64,000 bases of DNA, from NCBI GenBank assembly GCA_964501275.1, contig CAZCSP010000003.1, positions 62,001 to 126,000 of the forward strand. The letters are read 5' to 3'. A program made the position numbers and the translations under genes. Below, piece after piece: positions 24,671 through 33,635 of this stretch. Every line of letters begins with the position of its first letter. The stretch's first letter is position 1. The notes beneath the pieces are model-generated. The model made no database searches, had not been told where the DNA came from, and saw nothing but the letters and a program-made list of their open reading frames with translations. The stretch comes from 55-13 sp964501275. GTDB taxonomy: Bacteria > Armatimonadota > Fimbriimonadia > Fimbriimonadales > Fimbriimonadaceae.

Positions 24671-26095
24671 TCACTTCTCTTCTGACCCGTCGCCGAACGT
24701 ATAGCCCGATGTATTCGCCGGCCGAACGGTGGGCGGAGGGAAGCCGATGCTGTAGCCCAGCACGATGTCGGTATCTTTGAACTTCACTCCCGGGGCCATC
24801 TTGGTTCCTTTGTTGTCTGCCAGGTCTGCGCCGATGCTCCAGACCTTGAAGCCGCGGCCTTGGCGAAGATAGCGGATCGGCTTGCCGTCGAAGGGATCTA
24901 CCGCTAAGGTCTTGTAGGCGGAGAGATCGGCGGGGAGGCCGGTGGGGCGCTTTCGGAGGAGCTTCACGTTCAGGAGGGCTACCCGATGCGAGGCATCCGC
25001 CTTGGCGAACGCGGAGGATGCCTGACTAAAGACCGGGAACAGCTCTTGGTTGATCTTATTCTGAATGGACTGGTCGGCCTCGATCTTCTTTTCCATGGCT
25101 TCTGCGGCCTTGTTGTAGGCGAGCCAATCGGTTTCATCCTTGGGGAAGCTCTCAAAAAACTCCCGCCACATCGCCACCGCGCGGGCCTCGAACATCTTTT
25201 TGACTTTCGGATCGCCGATGGTCATTCGATCCCAACTTCGATCAAACGAGCCCCTTTCTGGTTCTTCTCCGGTAAGGCTCATCTCGAAGTCTTTCCAACT
25301 CTTGATGTTCTGAATGGCGACCCTCCCCAGCACCATCTCGCCGTAGAAGGCTTTCCGAATACTGGGCACTCGTTGGTGTCGAGTGAGCATCGCTTCCGTC
25401 TTGGCGAGCATGGGCTGGTTGTCCTGGATGGCGTAGAGGAAGCGGTCAAGGCTGGCGTGGGCGATGGCGTTGAGGGCGATGCAGACCAAGCCGCCAATCA
25501 GCATCGGCTCCTCCGAGAGATGGTTGGCAATGACGTACTGGAGCTCCAGGTCTCGAAGAGCGCGGTCGTAGTTTTTCTGGTCGATCCAATAGACGATCCG
25601 TGCGCTCAACAGCTTGGTCAAGCTTTTTAGCTGGCCATACTCAGCAAGAAGGATGTCGAAACCTTTCGAGTAGTCACGTTTGAAGTCGACGCGGGGCTTA
25701 TTCCGAAGCGGTTCGATCAAGTCGAAGACGGCCTTGTGCTTCTGGAGGGAGGCGATGTAGTCCGCTCGGTCTCCGGGAGCGCCGGTGTACTCGCCGATCA
25801 ATCGCACAACCCGCTGAGTCTCACTGCTCTTGACCTTCTGAAGGGCCTCGTCGACTTGGCGGTAGAGAAGGGCGGCGTTCTCGGCATCGGTCACGGGAGG
25901 CTTGGGATTCAACTCCTCTGGCTCCGTGGGGATGCCCATCTTTTTGAGCTTGGCCAGTTCCGGCTCCAACTTGTCGCCCTCCTTGCCGATTTGACATTTG
26001 ATCCAGCCGAAAGCGAGCATGAGGGAGAGGCAGGGCAGCCCGACGCATCCAATGCAGGAGATCTTCCACCAACTCTTGGAGCGACTTTCGGACAT
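24671..26095 (-). CDS. Tandem paralogue 2: TM protein with pseudopilin-like C-terminal signature
   Basis: A 474-residue protein with one N-terminal membrane helix in an unusual Cys-rich setting (ISCIGCVGLPC, then FGWIKC). A long helical extracytoplasmic part follows. Near the C-terminus is LPADLSAYKTLAVDPFDGKP, then IRYLRQGRGFKVWSIG. The last pattern resembles the DPF.G.P..Y...G...YS.G tail of pseudopilin-like proteins common in Planctomycetes and related phyla. The function is unknown. It is 24 nt downstream of paralogue 1, so probably in the same transcript. Confidence 0.72.
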   Translation of the reverse strand: MSESRSKSWWKISCIGCVGLPCLSLMLAFGWIKCQIGKEGDKLEPELAKLKKMGIPTEPEELNPKPPVTDAENAALLYRQVDEALQKVKSSETQRVVRLIGEYTGAPGDRADYIASLQKHKAVFDLIEPLRNKPRVDFKRDYSKGFDILLAEYGQLKSLTKLLSARIVYWIDQKNYDRALRDLELQYVIANHLSEEPMLIGGLVCIALNAIAHASLDRFLYAIQDNQPMLAKTEAMLTRHQRVPSIRKAFYGEMVLGRVAIQNIKSWKDFEMSLTGEEPERGSFDRSWDRMTIGDPKVKKMFEARAVAMWREFFESFPKDETDWLAYNKAAEAMEKKIEADQSIQNKINQELFPVFSQASSAFAKADASHRVALLNVKLLRKRPTGLPADLSAYKTLAVDPFDGKPIRYLRQGRGFKVWSIGADLADNKGTKMAPGVKFKDTDIVLGYSIGFPPPTVRPANTSGYTFGDGSEEK

Positions 26096-26119
26096 ATCGA
26101 CAGGACGTAGACGGGGCGG

Positions 26120-27481
26120 CTATTGGGTCGGTTGCGCTTTGGGAATGGCGATGTCGAAGCCCATCACGATGTCGAAGCCCTTGGTGCCGCTTCCTCTGCC
26201 GCGACTCACGCCGCCCTGGTCGATGCGGTCAGGACCAATGCTCCAGATTTTGAAGGCTTTGCCTTTTCGCTCGTAGCGCATGGGCTTGTTGGTGAAGGGA
26301 TCGATGGCGAGTTGGCCGTAGGCGCTTAGGTCGGCGGGGAGGCCTTTGGCTCTGGTTTGGAGGAGTTTGAGGGAGAGGAGTTGCACGCGGCGTTCGGCGA
26401 CTTGTTTGGCAACCGTGTCAGCGGAATCGCTAAAGTCGGCAAACATGAGGCGGTTAAAGGCGTTTTCGATGGACTTGTCGGCGGTTATCTCTTGCCAACG
26501 CTTTTTGTAAGCGGCGCGGAGTCCGTTCCAATCCTCTTTGTCCGAGGGAAATCCGTCAAATATGGTGCGCCAGGCCTCGCAATACTTGGCTTCGTACATA
26601 CGGCGTAAGCCGGGGTCTGACAAAAGAGCGTCCAAAAAGCCCATCTCCCGCATACTCGGATCGGTGATGGTGTCGGTTATCGAAGAAAATCCGCCCGTTT
26701 TCATAGTTTGGAGGGTGACGCGCCCGATCACTAACTCGCCTCCGAACGCTCTCCAAATATCTGCCCGATCCTGTAGGGCGAGAAGCATCTTCTCCACTTT
26801 CTGCACGAACGCCGGATCGTTGCGGGCATCGACGACGAAGTACTCTAGGGTTCGGTGGCAGATAGAGGTGATTGAGGTGCAGACCATCTGCCCGATTAAG
26901 TGCGCCTCCAGCGAGATATGTTCCGCAACCCGATAAGCCGCTCGAAGGCTCAGGAGCGCGGCGTCTCGGTTTCCCGACATCCACTGGGCGCGGGCGCGGC
27001 TGCATTGCCACTTGGCGATCCGCCTCATGTCGTTGTACTCGGGGAAGAGGAGCGCTACTCCATTGGAATAGTCCCGCTTGAAATCCACGCGAGGTTTGGA
27101 GATCAGTTTGTCGGCGACAGCAAAGATGGCTTGGTGGGTGCGAGTAGCTTGAAGGACTTTGCTGAGATCAGGGCCTGGGTTATCTGAGTTATAGAAGTCA
27201 TCGAGCAGCTTAACGCTGGGGTCGTTCTTGATAGCCTTCAGTTGGGCGCCGAGGTCGTGGTAGAGGTTCGCAGCGTTCTCCGAGTTGGGGACAGGGGGAT
27301 TGGGCGCCAGATCGGCAATTTCGGTGGGTACGCCGTGTGCTTTGAGCTTGGCGATTTCGTTGGAAAGCTTGGTAGCCGAGCCGGAAACTCGGGAATACAC
27401 CAGCCAGCCGCCGATGCCGCAGGTAAGCAGGGGGACGCCGATGCACCCAAAGAGAAGCGGCTTCTTCCAACCGCGCGCCAT
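26120..27481 (-). CDS. Tandem paralogue 1: TM protein with pseudopilin-like C-terminal signature
   Basis: A 453-residue relative of the two genes downstream. The N-terminus (RGWKKPLLFGCIGVPLLTC) is a membrane anchor. The middle is helical with conserved blocks KPRVDFKRDYSNG and NAFNRLMFADFS. The end has LPADLSAYGQLAIDPFTNKP and FKIWSIGPDRIDQGG. I begin at ATG 27481, which follows the TAA of the TfoX-like gene by one base, so translation is probably coupled. An earlier in-frame ATG would run into that gene. The role is unknown. Confidence 0.72.
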   Translation of the reverse strand: MARGWKKPLLFGCIGVPLLTCGIGGWLVYSRVSGSATKLSNEIAKLKAHGVPTEIADLAPNPPVPNSENAANLYHDLGAQLKAIKNDPSVKLLDDFYNSDNPGPDLSKVLQATRTHQAIFAVADKLISKPRVDFKRDYSNGVALLFPEYNDMRRIAKWQCSRARAQWMSGNRDAALLSLRAAYRVAEHISLEAHLIGQMVCTSITSICHRTLEYFVVDARNDPAFVQKVEKMLLALQDRADIWRAFGGELVIGRVTLQTMKTGGFSSITDTITDPSMREMGFLDALLSDPGLRRMYEAKYCEAWRTIFDGFPSDKEDWNGLRAAYKKRWQEITADKSIENAFNRLMFADFSDSADTVAKQVAERRVQLLSLKLLQTRAKGLPADLSAYGQLAIDPFTNKPMRYERKGKAFKIWSIGPDRIDQGGVSRGRGSGTKGFDIVMGFDIAIPKAQPTQ

Positions 27482-27482
27482 C

Positions 27483-27818
27483 TTATCCCTGCAGGGCCTT
27501 TTTGCGGACGTAGCCTGCACTGCGCTCGACCCACATCACGAAGAGGTCGATATTGTCGAGCACCTGCTTGGGCATGTTCACATACTCTCGCATCGGCTCG
27601 GACTCCGCGTCGGGGTGCAGGGGGCCTGCGCCGGGAATCAGCATGGCTTCGTCGAAGTCCTCGGGGGACAGCTTCAAGCCGATCTCCTCTCCAATCAAGA
27701 AAGCAAACATCCGCTCGCCCGTGTAGACGCCCATGCCGCCAAACATTCGGCGTGCGCGAACATCGTACGCCTCGGCGGCCTTCATCATCTGTTCGTACCG
27801 TAGTGGACGATATACCAT
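27483..27818 (-). CDS. TfoX N-terminal-domain protein
   Basis: A 111-residue protein with the TfoX_N fold: RRMFGGMGVYTGERMFAFLIG, then GLKLSPEDFDEAM and a C-terminal helix around VMWVERSAGYV. The family includes stand-alone domains of unknown role; TfoX/Sxy itself controls competence, but this short form need not. I start at ATG 27818 (VYRPLRYEQMM). It is directly coupled to paralogue 1. Confidence 0.82.
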   Translation of the reverse strand: MVYRPLRYEQMMKAAEAYDVRARRMFGGMGVYTGERMFAFLIGEEIGLKLSPEDFDEAMLIPGAGPLHPDAESEPMREYVNMPKQVLDNIDLFVMWVERSAGYVRKKALQG

Positions 27819-27957
27819 TGCGCTCAAGGCGGAATTCTCCTCAGCCAGTAAGTGATGGCACCGGTCTCCCAAGGGTCCCTCGGGGAATACATCATTGTAC
27901 CCGGTGGTTCCTATTTCGACGTTGGCAGGCTGGATTCCTTCTCGATCTTGATTCTTG

Positions 27958-28455
27958 CTAATCGTCGGAGCGAGGGTCTAATTTGGGTTTGGGGTTCACC
28001 AGTTTGGACTTAATCCAGGAGATTGGGATCGTTCCCATTTGACGGGAGTCGATGGAGACCGCGATGTTATCGCCGAGCACATAGACCTCGTCCTCGGGCA
28101 CCTTCGCAACTTTGGTGGGGAAGCGGTCGGAAAGGTGCACCAAGCCGGGGACAGATAGAAAGGCGGGAATCCAAGTTCGGGCGACCTTGGTGTACTTGAT
28201 TTGATCGCCTGGCATATAGGCAATTCGCTTGACGATGGTCGAATCTCCGTTGGAGATGACGACCACGTCGCCTGCTGCCAAGTCCCCCAAGTCGGAGGTG
28301 CCAAGTGCGATTTCATAGTTAGAATAGGTCGCCGCCATGGACTCGCCCACGAAAACTACGGGGCGGTATGGCTGGGCTACATATACGCTGCCAACAAAAG
28401 TCGCTGCCGAAACGAGCTTGAAGAGTCTGTGTCCAAAGAAAGCCTTCCAATCCAT
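27958..28455 (-). CDS. lepB: Signal peptidase I
   Basis: A 165-residue S26 leader peptidase that removes signal peptides outside the inner membrane. One N-terminal membrane helix is followed by the catalytic Ser39 (FVGESMAAT), the general-base Lys76 in STIVKRIAYMPGD, and the box E motif VYVLGDNIAVSIDSRQMG. The length is at the short end of the family. It precedes the TfoX/paralogue run on the same strand with a 139-nt gap that holds nothing obvious. Since it may be one of several such enzymes in the genome, lepB is only a likely name. Confidence 0.9.
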   Translation of the reverse strand: MDWKAFFGHRLFKLVSAATFVGSVYVAQPYRPVVFVGESMAATYSNYEIALGTSDLGDLAAGDVVVISNGDSTIVKRIAYMPGDQIKYTKVARTWIPAFLSVPGLVHLSDRFPTKVAKVPEDEVYVLGDNIAVSIDSRQMGTIPISWIKSKLVNPKPKLDPRSDD

Positions 28456-28605
28456 TCGATACTCCTATATCTCGCCCCCGCCTCGTTGAGCGGCGCCGAT
28501 ACCTAGGAAACGAGTCCAACCACCCGGATCGTTTACCAGGGCGGGGAATAAGAGTCAAAGGGACTAGCGTCGTTCGATAGTTCGGTAGGACGATTGTGAA
28601 TTTGC

Positions 28606-28746
28606 GCGATCCGAGCCCCCTTGAGGGGGTTGGGGGTGGCACTTAGTTCTCCGCTTGCAATGTGTGAACCACCTCGGTTTGAGTTCCTTCGATACAAGTG
28701 GGGAACCTGGCCGCACCCCCAACCCCCTCAAGGGGGCTCGGATCGC
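28606..28746. repeat. ~140-bp element with 31-bp inverted ends, family 2, copy 1
   Basis: It begins GCGATCCGAGCCCCCTTGAG and ends with the inverse, CTCAAGGGGGCTCGGATCGC. The arms extend ~35 bp through GGGGGTTGGGGGTGG. Other copies lie at 45080-45214 and 55134-55273. Two short interior blocks (AGTTCTCCG...TTG and GTGGGGAACCTGG) are also conserved between copies. Confidence 0.92.
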
Positions 28747-28796
28747 AACTCCCCCCAACGCCCAACACCGTAACCCCGCAACGCCCTCCCCCCAGG

Positions 28797-28802
28797 TACC
28801 TT
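28797..28802 (+). promoter_or_regulatory. TACCTT 7 nt before the polA start
   Basis: A TANNNT box ends at 28802 and the ATG is at 28809. There is no Shine-Dalgarno, so a leaderless transcript is plausible. Confidence 0.4.
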
Positions 28803-28808
28803 AACCCC

Positions 28809-31421
28809 ATGGACCGCAAGCGCCTGGTCGTTATCGATGGGTACAGCCTTCTCTACCGTGCCTTCTTCGCCACCCGATACCTGAGCACGGCGGATGGGCG
28901 GCCTACCAATGCGCTCTATGGCTTCACCCAGATGCTTTTCCTGCTGCTGGAGAAGATCGGGCCGGATGCGATTGTGGTCGCCTTTGACGCTCCCGGCAAG
29001 ACGTTTCGCCACGCCGAGTTCTCCGAGTACAAGGGGACGCGGCGGGAGACGGCGGAGGAACTGAAGGTGCAGCTTCCCGTGGCTCGCGAACTGATCGCCG
29101 CTCTGGGTATCCCTTCCGTCGAAGTAACCGGGTACGAAGCAGACGACGTCGTGGGGACGATCAGCCGGATGGCGGAGGAGAATGGGTACGACACCACCAT
29201 CGTCACCGGCGACCTCGACGCTCTGCAACTGGCCGACGACTGCGTTTCCATCCTCACCATGAAGCTGGGCGTGACCGATACCGTCACCTACGATCCGGCG
29301 GCGGTGGTCGAGCGGTGGGGGGTGACGCCCGAGCAGGTCCCCGATTTCAAGGCGATCAAGGGCGACACCAGCGACAACATCCCTGGGGTGGCCGGGATCG
29401 GCGACAAAGGGGCGGCGGAACTGATCCAGACCTTTGGCTCCATCGAGGCGATGCTGGAACGGAAGGAAGATATCCCGCCCAAGTACTGGAAGAAGATCGA
29501 GCCCGCCATCGACAACCTTCGGATGAGCAAGTTTCTGGCGACCATCAATCGCGAGGTTCCGCTGGAGTACGACTTCAAGCCGTTTGTGCTGACCCCCCAG
29601 CAGATGGAGGAGGCGAAGGCGATGCTGGAGGCCTACGAGTTCAAGAGCCTGCACAAGCGGTCGGACAAGGTGTTGGGGCAGTACCTGGACGGGGCGGTTT
29701 GGACTTCGGAAGAGGTGCAGGTGGAGTCGGAGGCGGTGGAGGTCAAGCTCCAGGCGATTGCCGACTATTCGGGGCTGGCTTCCTTCGTCGATGGCAAGCC
29801 CTACGCCATCTACTTCGCCGCCGCTCCCGCCGCCAACCTCTTCGACGATCCCGAGCGGAAGGCGTTTGTCTCTATTGGGAAGAATGTGGCGGAGTGCAGT
29901 GAGGCCGACGCGCTTCGGCTTCTTGAAAAGGACCCTTCCCGAGCCATCCTGCACGACGCCAAGTCGGCCTACAAGCGGCTAGATGCGATCGAAGCCAAGC
30001 CGGAGCTTCACGGAACGCCGGGGTTTGACTCCATGCTGGCGGCGTTCGTCTTGCAGTCCCAGCGATCCTCCTACAGCCTGCGCGATTTGGTTCAGGGCTA
30101 CCTGGACCTTCAGCCTCCCACCAAGCCGGAAGAGATGGCCGCCGCCCTCTACCTCTTGGAACCCGCTTTGCGAGATCGCCTGGCGAAAGAGGAGCAAACG
30201 AAGGTCTTGGACGAAGTGGAGCTACCCCTGGTGCCGATCCTCACCGAGATGGAGCGGCACGGGATTCGGGCGGATCGGGACCGACTGCGCGAGTTTTCGA
30301 AGACGCTCCAAATTGAGATCGAGCGGCTTACCCAGCGCATCTATGAGTTGGCCGGGCAGGAGTTCACCATCGGCTCGCCCAAACAGCTTGGCGAGATTCT
30401 GTTTGAGAAGCTTCAAATACCCGGGGCCAGCAAGACCAAGACCGGCTATGCGACCGGCGCCGAGGTTCTGAATCTGATCGCTCCTCAATATGAGATCGCC
30501 GCCGAGGTCCTGAACTGGCGCGAACTTTCCAAGCTCAAATCCACCTACGCCGACGCCCTGGAGAAGTACATCGCCGAGGACGGGCGCATCCACACCACCT
30601 ACACCCAGATCGGGGCCGCGACGGGTCGGCTCAGCTCCAACGATCCCAACCTCCAGAACATCCCGATTCGCACCGAACTGGGCCGGGAGATTCGGAAGGC
30701 GTTCATCGCCGCAGACGGGTGTCAGTTGTTATCGCTGGACTACTCCCAGATCGAGCTCCGCGTCCTCGCGCACATGTGCGAAGAGCCCGCGCTGAAGAAG
30801 GCGTTCGAGGAGCATGAGGATGTCCACACGGTGACGGCCCAGCATATGTTCGGCCTGGGCAAGGAGCCCGCGACCAAGGAGCAGAGGCGGTTGGCCAAGA
30901 TGCTGAACTACGCGGTGCTCTACGGAGTCAGCGAATTCGGTCTGGCCCAGCAGTTAGGCGGAGGCTTCTCGGTCGCGGAGGCCAAAGAGCTGATCAAGAC
31001 CTATAACGAGCGCTTCCCGTCAGTCAAAGGCTTCACCGACGCGCTGATCCAAGAGGCGAAGTCGAAGGGCTTCACTCGAACCCTACTGGGCCGCCGTCGC
31101 TACTTCCCGGACATCCACTCGCCGAAAGTCATGGAGAGGAAATCTGTCGAGCGCCAAGCCATGAACGCTCCGATCCAGGGCACGGCGGCCGATATGCTGA
31201 AGTTGGCGATGATCGACGTGCGCAAACGGATCGAAGGCTCCACCACCAGGATGCTGTTGAACGTCCACGACGAGTTGGTCTTCGAGAAGCCGATAGGAGA
31301 GGATGCGTTGGTCGAGCCGATCCGGGAAGGGATGGAACAGGCGTTGCCGCTGAACGTTCCGGTGGAAGTGGATGCTAAGGTAGGGCACGATTGGAACCAG
31401 ATGGTGGTGGTACCAAGATAA
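28809..31421 (+). CDS. polA: DNA polymerase I
   Basis: An 870-residue polymerase for repair and Okazaki-fragment processing. The N-terminal 5'-nuclease is intact (VVIDGYSLLYRAFF, AFDAPGKTFRH, YEADDVVGT, TGDLDALQL, KGDTSDNIPGV). The middle 3'-5' exonuclease domain appears inactive: the site expected for the D-x-E motif reads FVDGKPYAIYF and the later acidic residues are scattered. The polymerase domain is complete: motif A LLSLDYSQIELRVLAH, O-helix RRLAKMLNYAVLYGVS, motif C VHDELVFE. The open frame upstream of 28809 is repeat DNA. Confidence 0.98.
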   Translation: MDRKRLVVIDGYSLLYRAFFATRYLSTADGRPTNALYGFTQMLFLLLEKIGPDAIVVAFDAPGKTFRHAEFSEYKGTRRETAEELKVQLPVARELIAALGIPSVEVTGYEADDVVGTISRMAEENGYDTTIVTGDLDALQLADDCVSILTMKLGVTDTVTYDPAAVVERWGVTPEQVPDFKAIKGDTSDNIPGVAGIGDKGAAELIQTFGSIEAMLERKEDIPPKYWKKIEPAIDNLRMSKFLATINREVPLEYDFKPFVLTPQQMEEAKAMLEAYEFKSLHKRSDKVLGQYLDGAVWTSEEVQVESEAVEVKLQAIADYSGLASFVDGKPYAIYFAAAPAANLFDDPERKAFVSIGKNVAECSEADALRLLEKDPSRAILHDAKSAYKRLDAIEAKPELHGTPGFDSMLAAFVLQSQRSSYSLRDLVQGYLDLQPPTKPEEMAAALYLLEPALRDRLAKEEQTKVLDEVELPLVPILTEMERHGIRADRDRLREFSKTLQIEIERLTQRIYELAGQEFTIGSPKQLGEILFEKLQIPGASKTKTGYATGAEVLNLIAPQYEIAAEVLNWRELSKLKSTYADALEKYIAEDGRIHTTYTQIGAATGRLSSNDPNLQNIPIRTELGREIRKAFIAADGCQLLSLDYSQIELRVLAHMCEEPALKKAFEEHEDVHTVTAQHMFGLGKEPATKEQRRLAKMLNYAVLYGVSEFGLAQQLGGGFSVAEAKELIKTYNERFPSVKGFTDALIQEAKSKGFTRTLLGRRRYFPDIHSPKVMERKSVERQAMNAPIQGTAADMLKLAMIDVRKRIEGSTTRMLLNVHDELVFEKPIGEDALVEPIREGMEQALPLNVPVEVDAKVGHDWNQMVVVPR

Positions 31422-31426
31422 ATTCC

Positions 31427-31509
31427 GGGCTCCCCTTCCTCCATTTCGCGGGAGCAAACGACGCCAGCTACAAACCCGTTCGGAAATGGAGGAAGGGGTT
31501 GGGGGATGG
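31427..31509. repeat. CTTCCTCC-type palindrome, family 3
   Basis: CCCCTTCCTCCATTTCGCGGG is answered by CGTTCGGAAATGGAGGAAGGGG, then TTGGGGGATGGAGG. The overall order is the same as in the palindrome embedded in uvrC (54689-54780). Confidence 0.75.
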
Positions 31510-31542
31510 AGGTGCGCTACCCGCTATCCTTAATAACCGCGC

Positions 31543-32184
31543 ATGAAACGACTCTCCCTCCCCGCCAAACTCTTCCTGGGCCTCGTCGCTTTCTCTCTCG
31601 TGGGGTCGCTTCTATCTAAGTCCTTCAATTTGGACCCTGGACTCATCCAGCTCGTCGCTTCTTTGCTCACCATCGCGACCGGCTTCATCGCCCTGGCTCG
31701 AATGGCGAAGCTCTGGCAGGTCGGGGCGGTACTTGTGGTTGGCGCGGGAGCCGAGGTCTGCGGGGTCTATACGGGTTTTCCGTTTGGCCGGTATGAGTAT
31801 ACGGCGACCTGGCAACCCGTTGTAGCCTTCCCCCAGGGCCATCTGTTCCCGCTTCTGGTTCCCTTCGCTTGGTTCTTGGTCGCGGGAGGCTGTGCGTTGG
31901 CTCTGCGACCCCTCGGGAAGCCGATGCTGATCCTCGCCCCGCTCATGGCGACCCTCATCGACTTCTTCATGGAGCCCGTGATGACGCGCACTTTGGGCTA
32001 CTGGCGCTGGTTGGAGCGGGGACCGTTGCCGGGGGGCGCGCCGTGGATGAATATGGCGGGATGGCTGGCAACCTCGTTTCTGGCGGCGTTGATCCTGCGG
32101 CGAGGCAAGGCGAACAGCGACGAAGCTGCCTGGGTATTGGCGGGCTATGTGGCGCTGGTGGCGGGATTGTGGGCGATCGGATGA
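31543..32184 (+). CDS. Carotenoid 1',2'-hydratase-like membrane protein (CruF/DUF422)
   Basis: A 213-residue protein with about six membrane helices and the CruF/DUF422 pattern: GAEVCGVYTGFPFGRYEYT, then VPFAWFLV, IDFFMEPVMTR and GYWRWLERGPLPGGAPWMN. CruF adds water to the psi-ends of acyclic carotenoids. Its stop overlaps the next gene's ATG (ATGA), so the two are co-translated. The substrate is inferred from family and partner only. Confidence 0.85.
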   Translation: MKRLSLPAKLFLGLVAFSLVGSLLSKSFNLDPGLIQLVASLLTIATGFIALARMAKLWQVGAVLVVGAGAEVCGVYTGFPFGRYEYTATWQPVVAFPQGHLFPLLVPFAWFLVAGGCALALRPLGKPMLILAPLMATLIDFFMEPVMTRTLGYWRWLERGPLPGGAPWMNMAGWLATSFLAALILRRGKANSDEAAWVLAGYVALVAGLWAIG

Positions 32185-33617
32185 AGCGGATCGTCATTGT
32201 GGGGGCGGGGCTGGGCGGGCTCGCGGCGGGTTTGCGACTGGCTCACGAAGGCCACCGAGTGACGATTTTGGAAAAGACCGATCAGGTTGGCGGGCGGAAC
32301 CGCCGTGTGAAGGTAGGCGATTGCGACTTCGACGGTGGCCCCACGTTGGTCATGATGCTCGACCCGTTCCGGAAACTCTTTGCCGATGTGGGCGAAAAGA
32401 TGGAGGACCACCTGGAACTCACACTCTGCGATCCGGGGTACCGGGCATTCTTCGCCGATGGAACCCGAATCGAAGCGACGCCCGACCTGGCCCGCATGAC
32501 CGCTCAAATCCAGGCTTTGAATCCTCATGACGCCCTTGCCTATCCCAGGTTGCTTGACGATCTTGCCGCGCTCTACCGCGACTCCATTCCGACTTTTGTG
32601 GAGAAGAACTACTATTCGCCGTTGGACTTTTTTGGCCCCTCGGGCCTGGTCAAAGTTGCTCGTCACCGGATGTTGGGGAACTTGGCGAAGCGGGTCGCCC
32701 GTTACGTTCAGGATCCTCGCCTCCGGATGCTGTTCAGTTTCCAGACCATGTACCTCGGCCTCTCCCCATTCGAAGCGCCGTGGGTTTACGCGACGTTAAC
32801 CTACATGGAGTTCGGAGAGGGCATATGGTATCCGAAGGGCGGGGTGCCCGTAATCTCGGAGGTTCTGGGGAACTTGGCCGTAACCAAGGGAGCCGAGATA
32901 AGGCTGAACTCTCCGGTGGCCAGCATCCAGGGAACCCAGGTTCGGTTGGAATCGGGCGAGGAGATTGAAGCCGATGCCATCCTCTGCAACGCCGATCTTC
33001 CCTATGCTGAGCGCTCTCTGATCCAGGTTCCCGAAAAGCAGAGAAAGCACTCCTGCTCCACCTACATGATCTATGCCGACTACCAAGGCTCGATACCGGA
33101 GCTGCTTCACCACAACGTCTTTTTCGGTTCTGATTTCTTTAAAAATTTGGATCAAATCTTTAACAAAAACGAAACCCCCGACGATCCTGCGTTTTACGCC
33201 TCGATCTCCAATCGAAGCGAACCCGCCCGTTCCCCGAGCGGGCATGAAAACCTCTACATCCTCATCCCCTGCCCAAACCTGGATCGGCCTTGGAGCGATA
33301 CGGATGGCGATGATCTGCAGAACAAGGTCTTTGACAGATTGGAGAAAGAGACCAGCTTTCGACGGGCAAATATTCAGGCCGCCAAGACCTTCTCCCCTCA
33401 AGACTGGCAATCCGAACTCAACCTGAGCAAGGGGGCGGCGTTCGGCCTTTCCCACCATTTCAACCAGAGCGCCTACTTCCGACCCGCCAATCGAAGCAAA
33501 ACCAATCCCAATCTCTACTTCGTAGGGGCCAGCACGGTGCCGGGGAACGGGATGCCGATGGTTCTCATCTCGGCGGACCTGGCGGTCCAGCGGTGGCGGC
33601 ACGACGGACTGATTTAG
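32181..33617 (+). CDS. Carotenoid desaturase (CrtI/CrtD-like)
   Basis: A 478-residue FAD enzyme of the phytoene desaturase group. The dinucleotide fold is IVIVGAGLGGLAAGLRLA then ILEKTDQVGGR; GGPTLVMM follows the family pattern, and the C-terminal FAD motif is NLYFVGASTVPGNGMPMVL. It catalyses desaturation of a linear carotenoid backbone. Coupling to a CruF-like hydratase suggests either CrtI (phytoene) or CrtD (1-hydroxy-carotenoid 3,4-desaturase); the second is typical after CruF/CrtC hydration. No phytoene synthase gene is in the window. Confidence 0.92.
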   Translation: MKRIVIVGAGLGGLAAGLRLAHEGHRVTILEKTDQVGGRNRRVKVGDCDFDGGPTLVMMLDPFRKLFADVGEKMEDHLELTLCDPGYRAFFADGTRIEATPDLARMTAQIQALNPHDALAYPRLLDDLAALYRDSIPTFVEKNYYSPLDFFGPSGLVKVARHRMLGNLAKRVARYVQDPRLRMLFSFQTMYLGLSPFEAPWVYATLTYMEFGEGIWYPKGGVPVISEVLGNLAVTKGAEIRLNSPVASIQGTQVRLESGEEIEADAILCNADLPYAERSLIQVPEKQRKHSCSTYMIYADYQGSIPELLHHNVFFGSDFFKNLDQIFNKNETPDDPAFYASISNRSEPARSPSGHENLYILIPCPNLDRPWSDTDGDDLQNKVFDRLEKETSFRRANIQAAKTFSPQDWQSELNLSKGAAFGLSHHFNQSAYFRPANRSKTNPNLYFVGASTVPGNGMPMVLISADLAVQRWRHDGLI

Positions 33618-33635
33618 TCTGGGTAAAGTCGCGTC

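Larger units (their letters stand above)
28456..28808. other. Gene-free stretch between lepB and polA with a family 2 repeat
   Basis: The divergent gap holds the lepB promoter region, then repeat family 2 (28606-28746), then a C-rich ACGGC/CAACGCC-type segment leading into the polA start. Frames on the plus strand through the repeat join polA but are made of repeat sequence. Confidence 0.7.

Noticed and set aside
28698..28808. An upstream extension of polA
   Set aside because: The extra residues are coded by the family 2 repeat and C-rich spacer; the conserved N-terminus begins at 28809.
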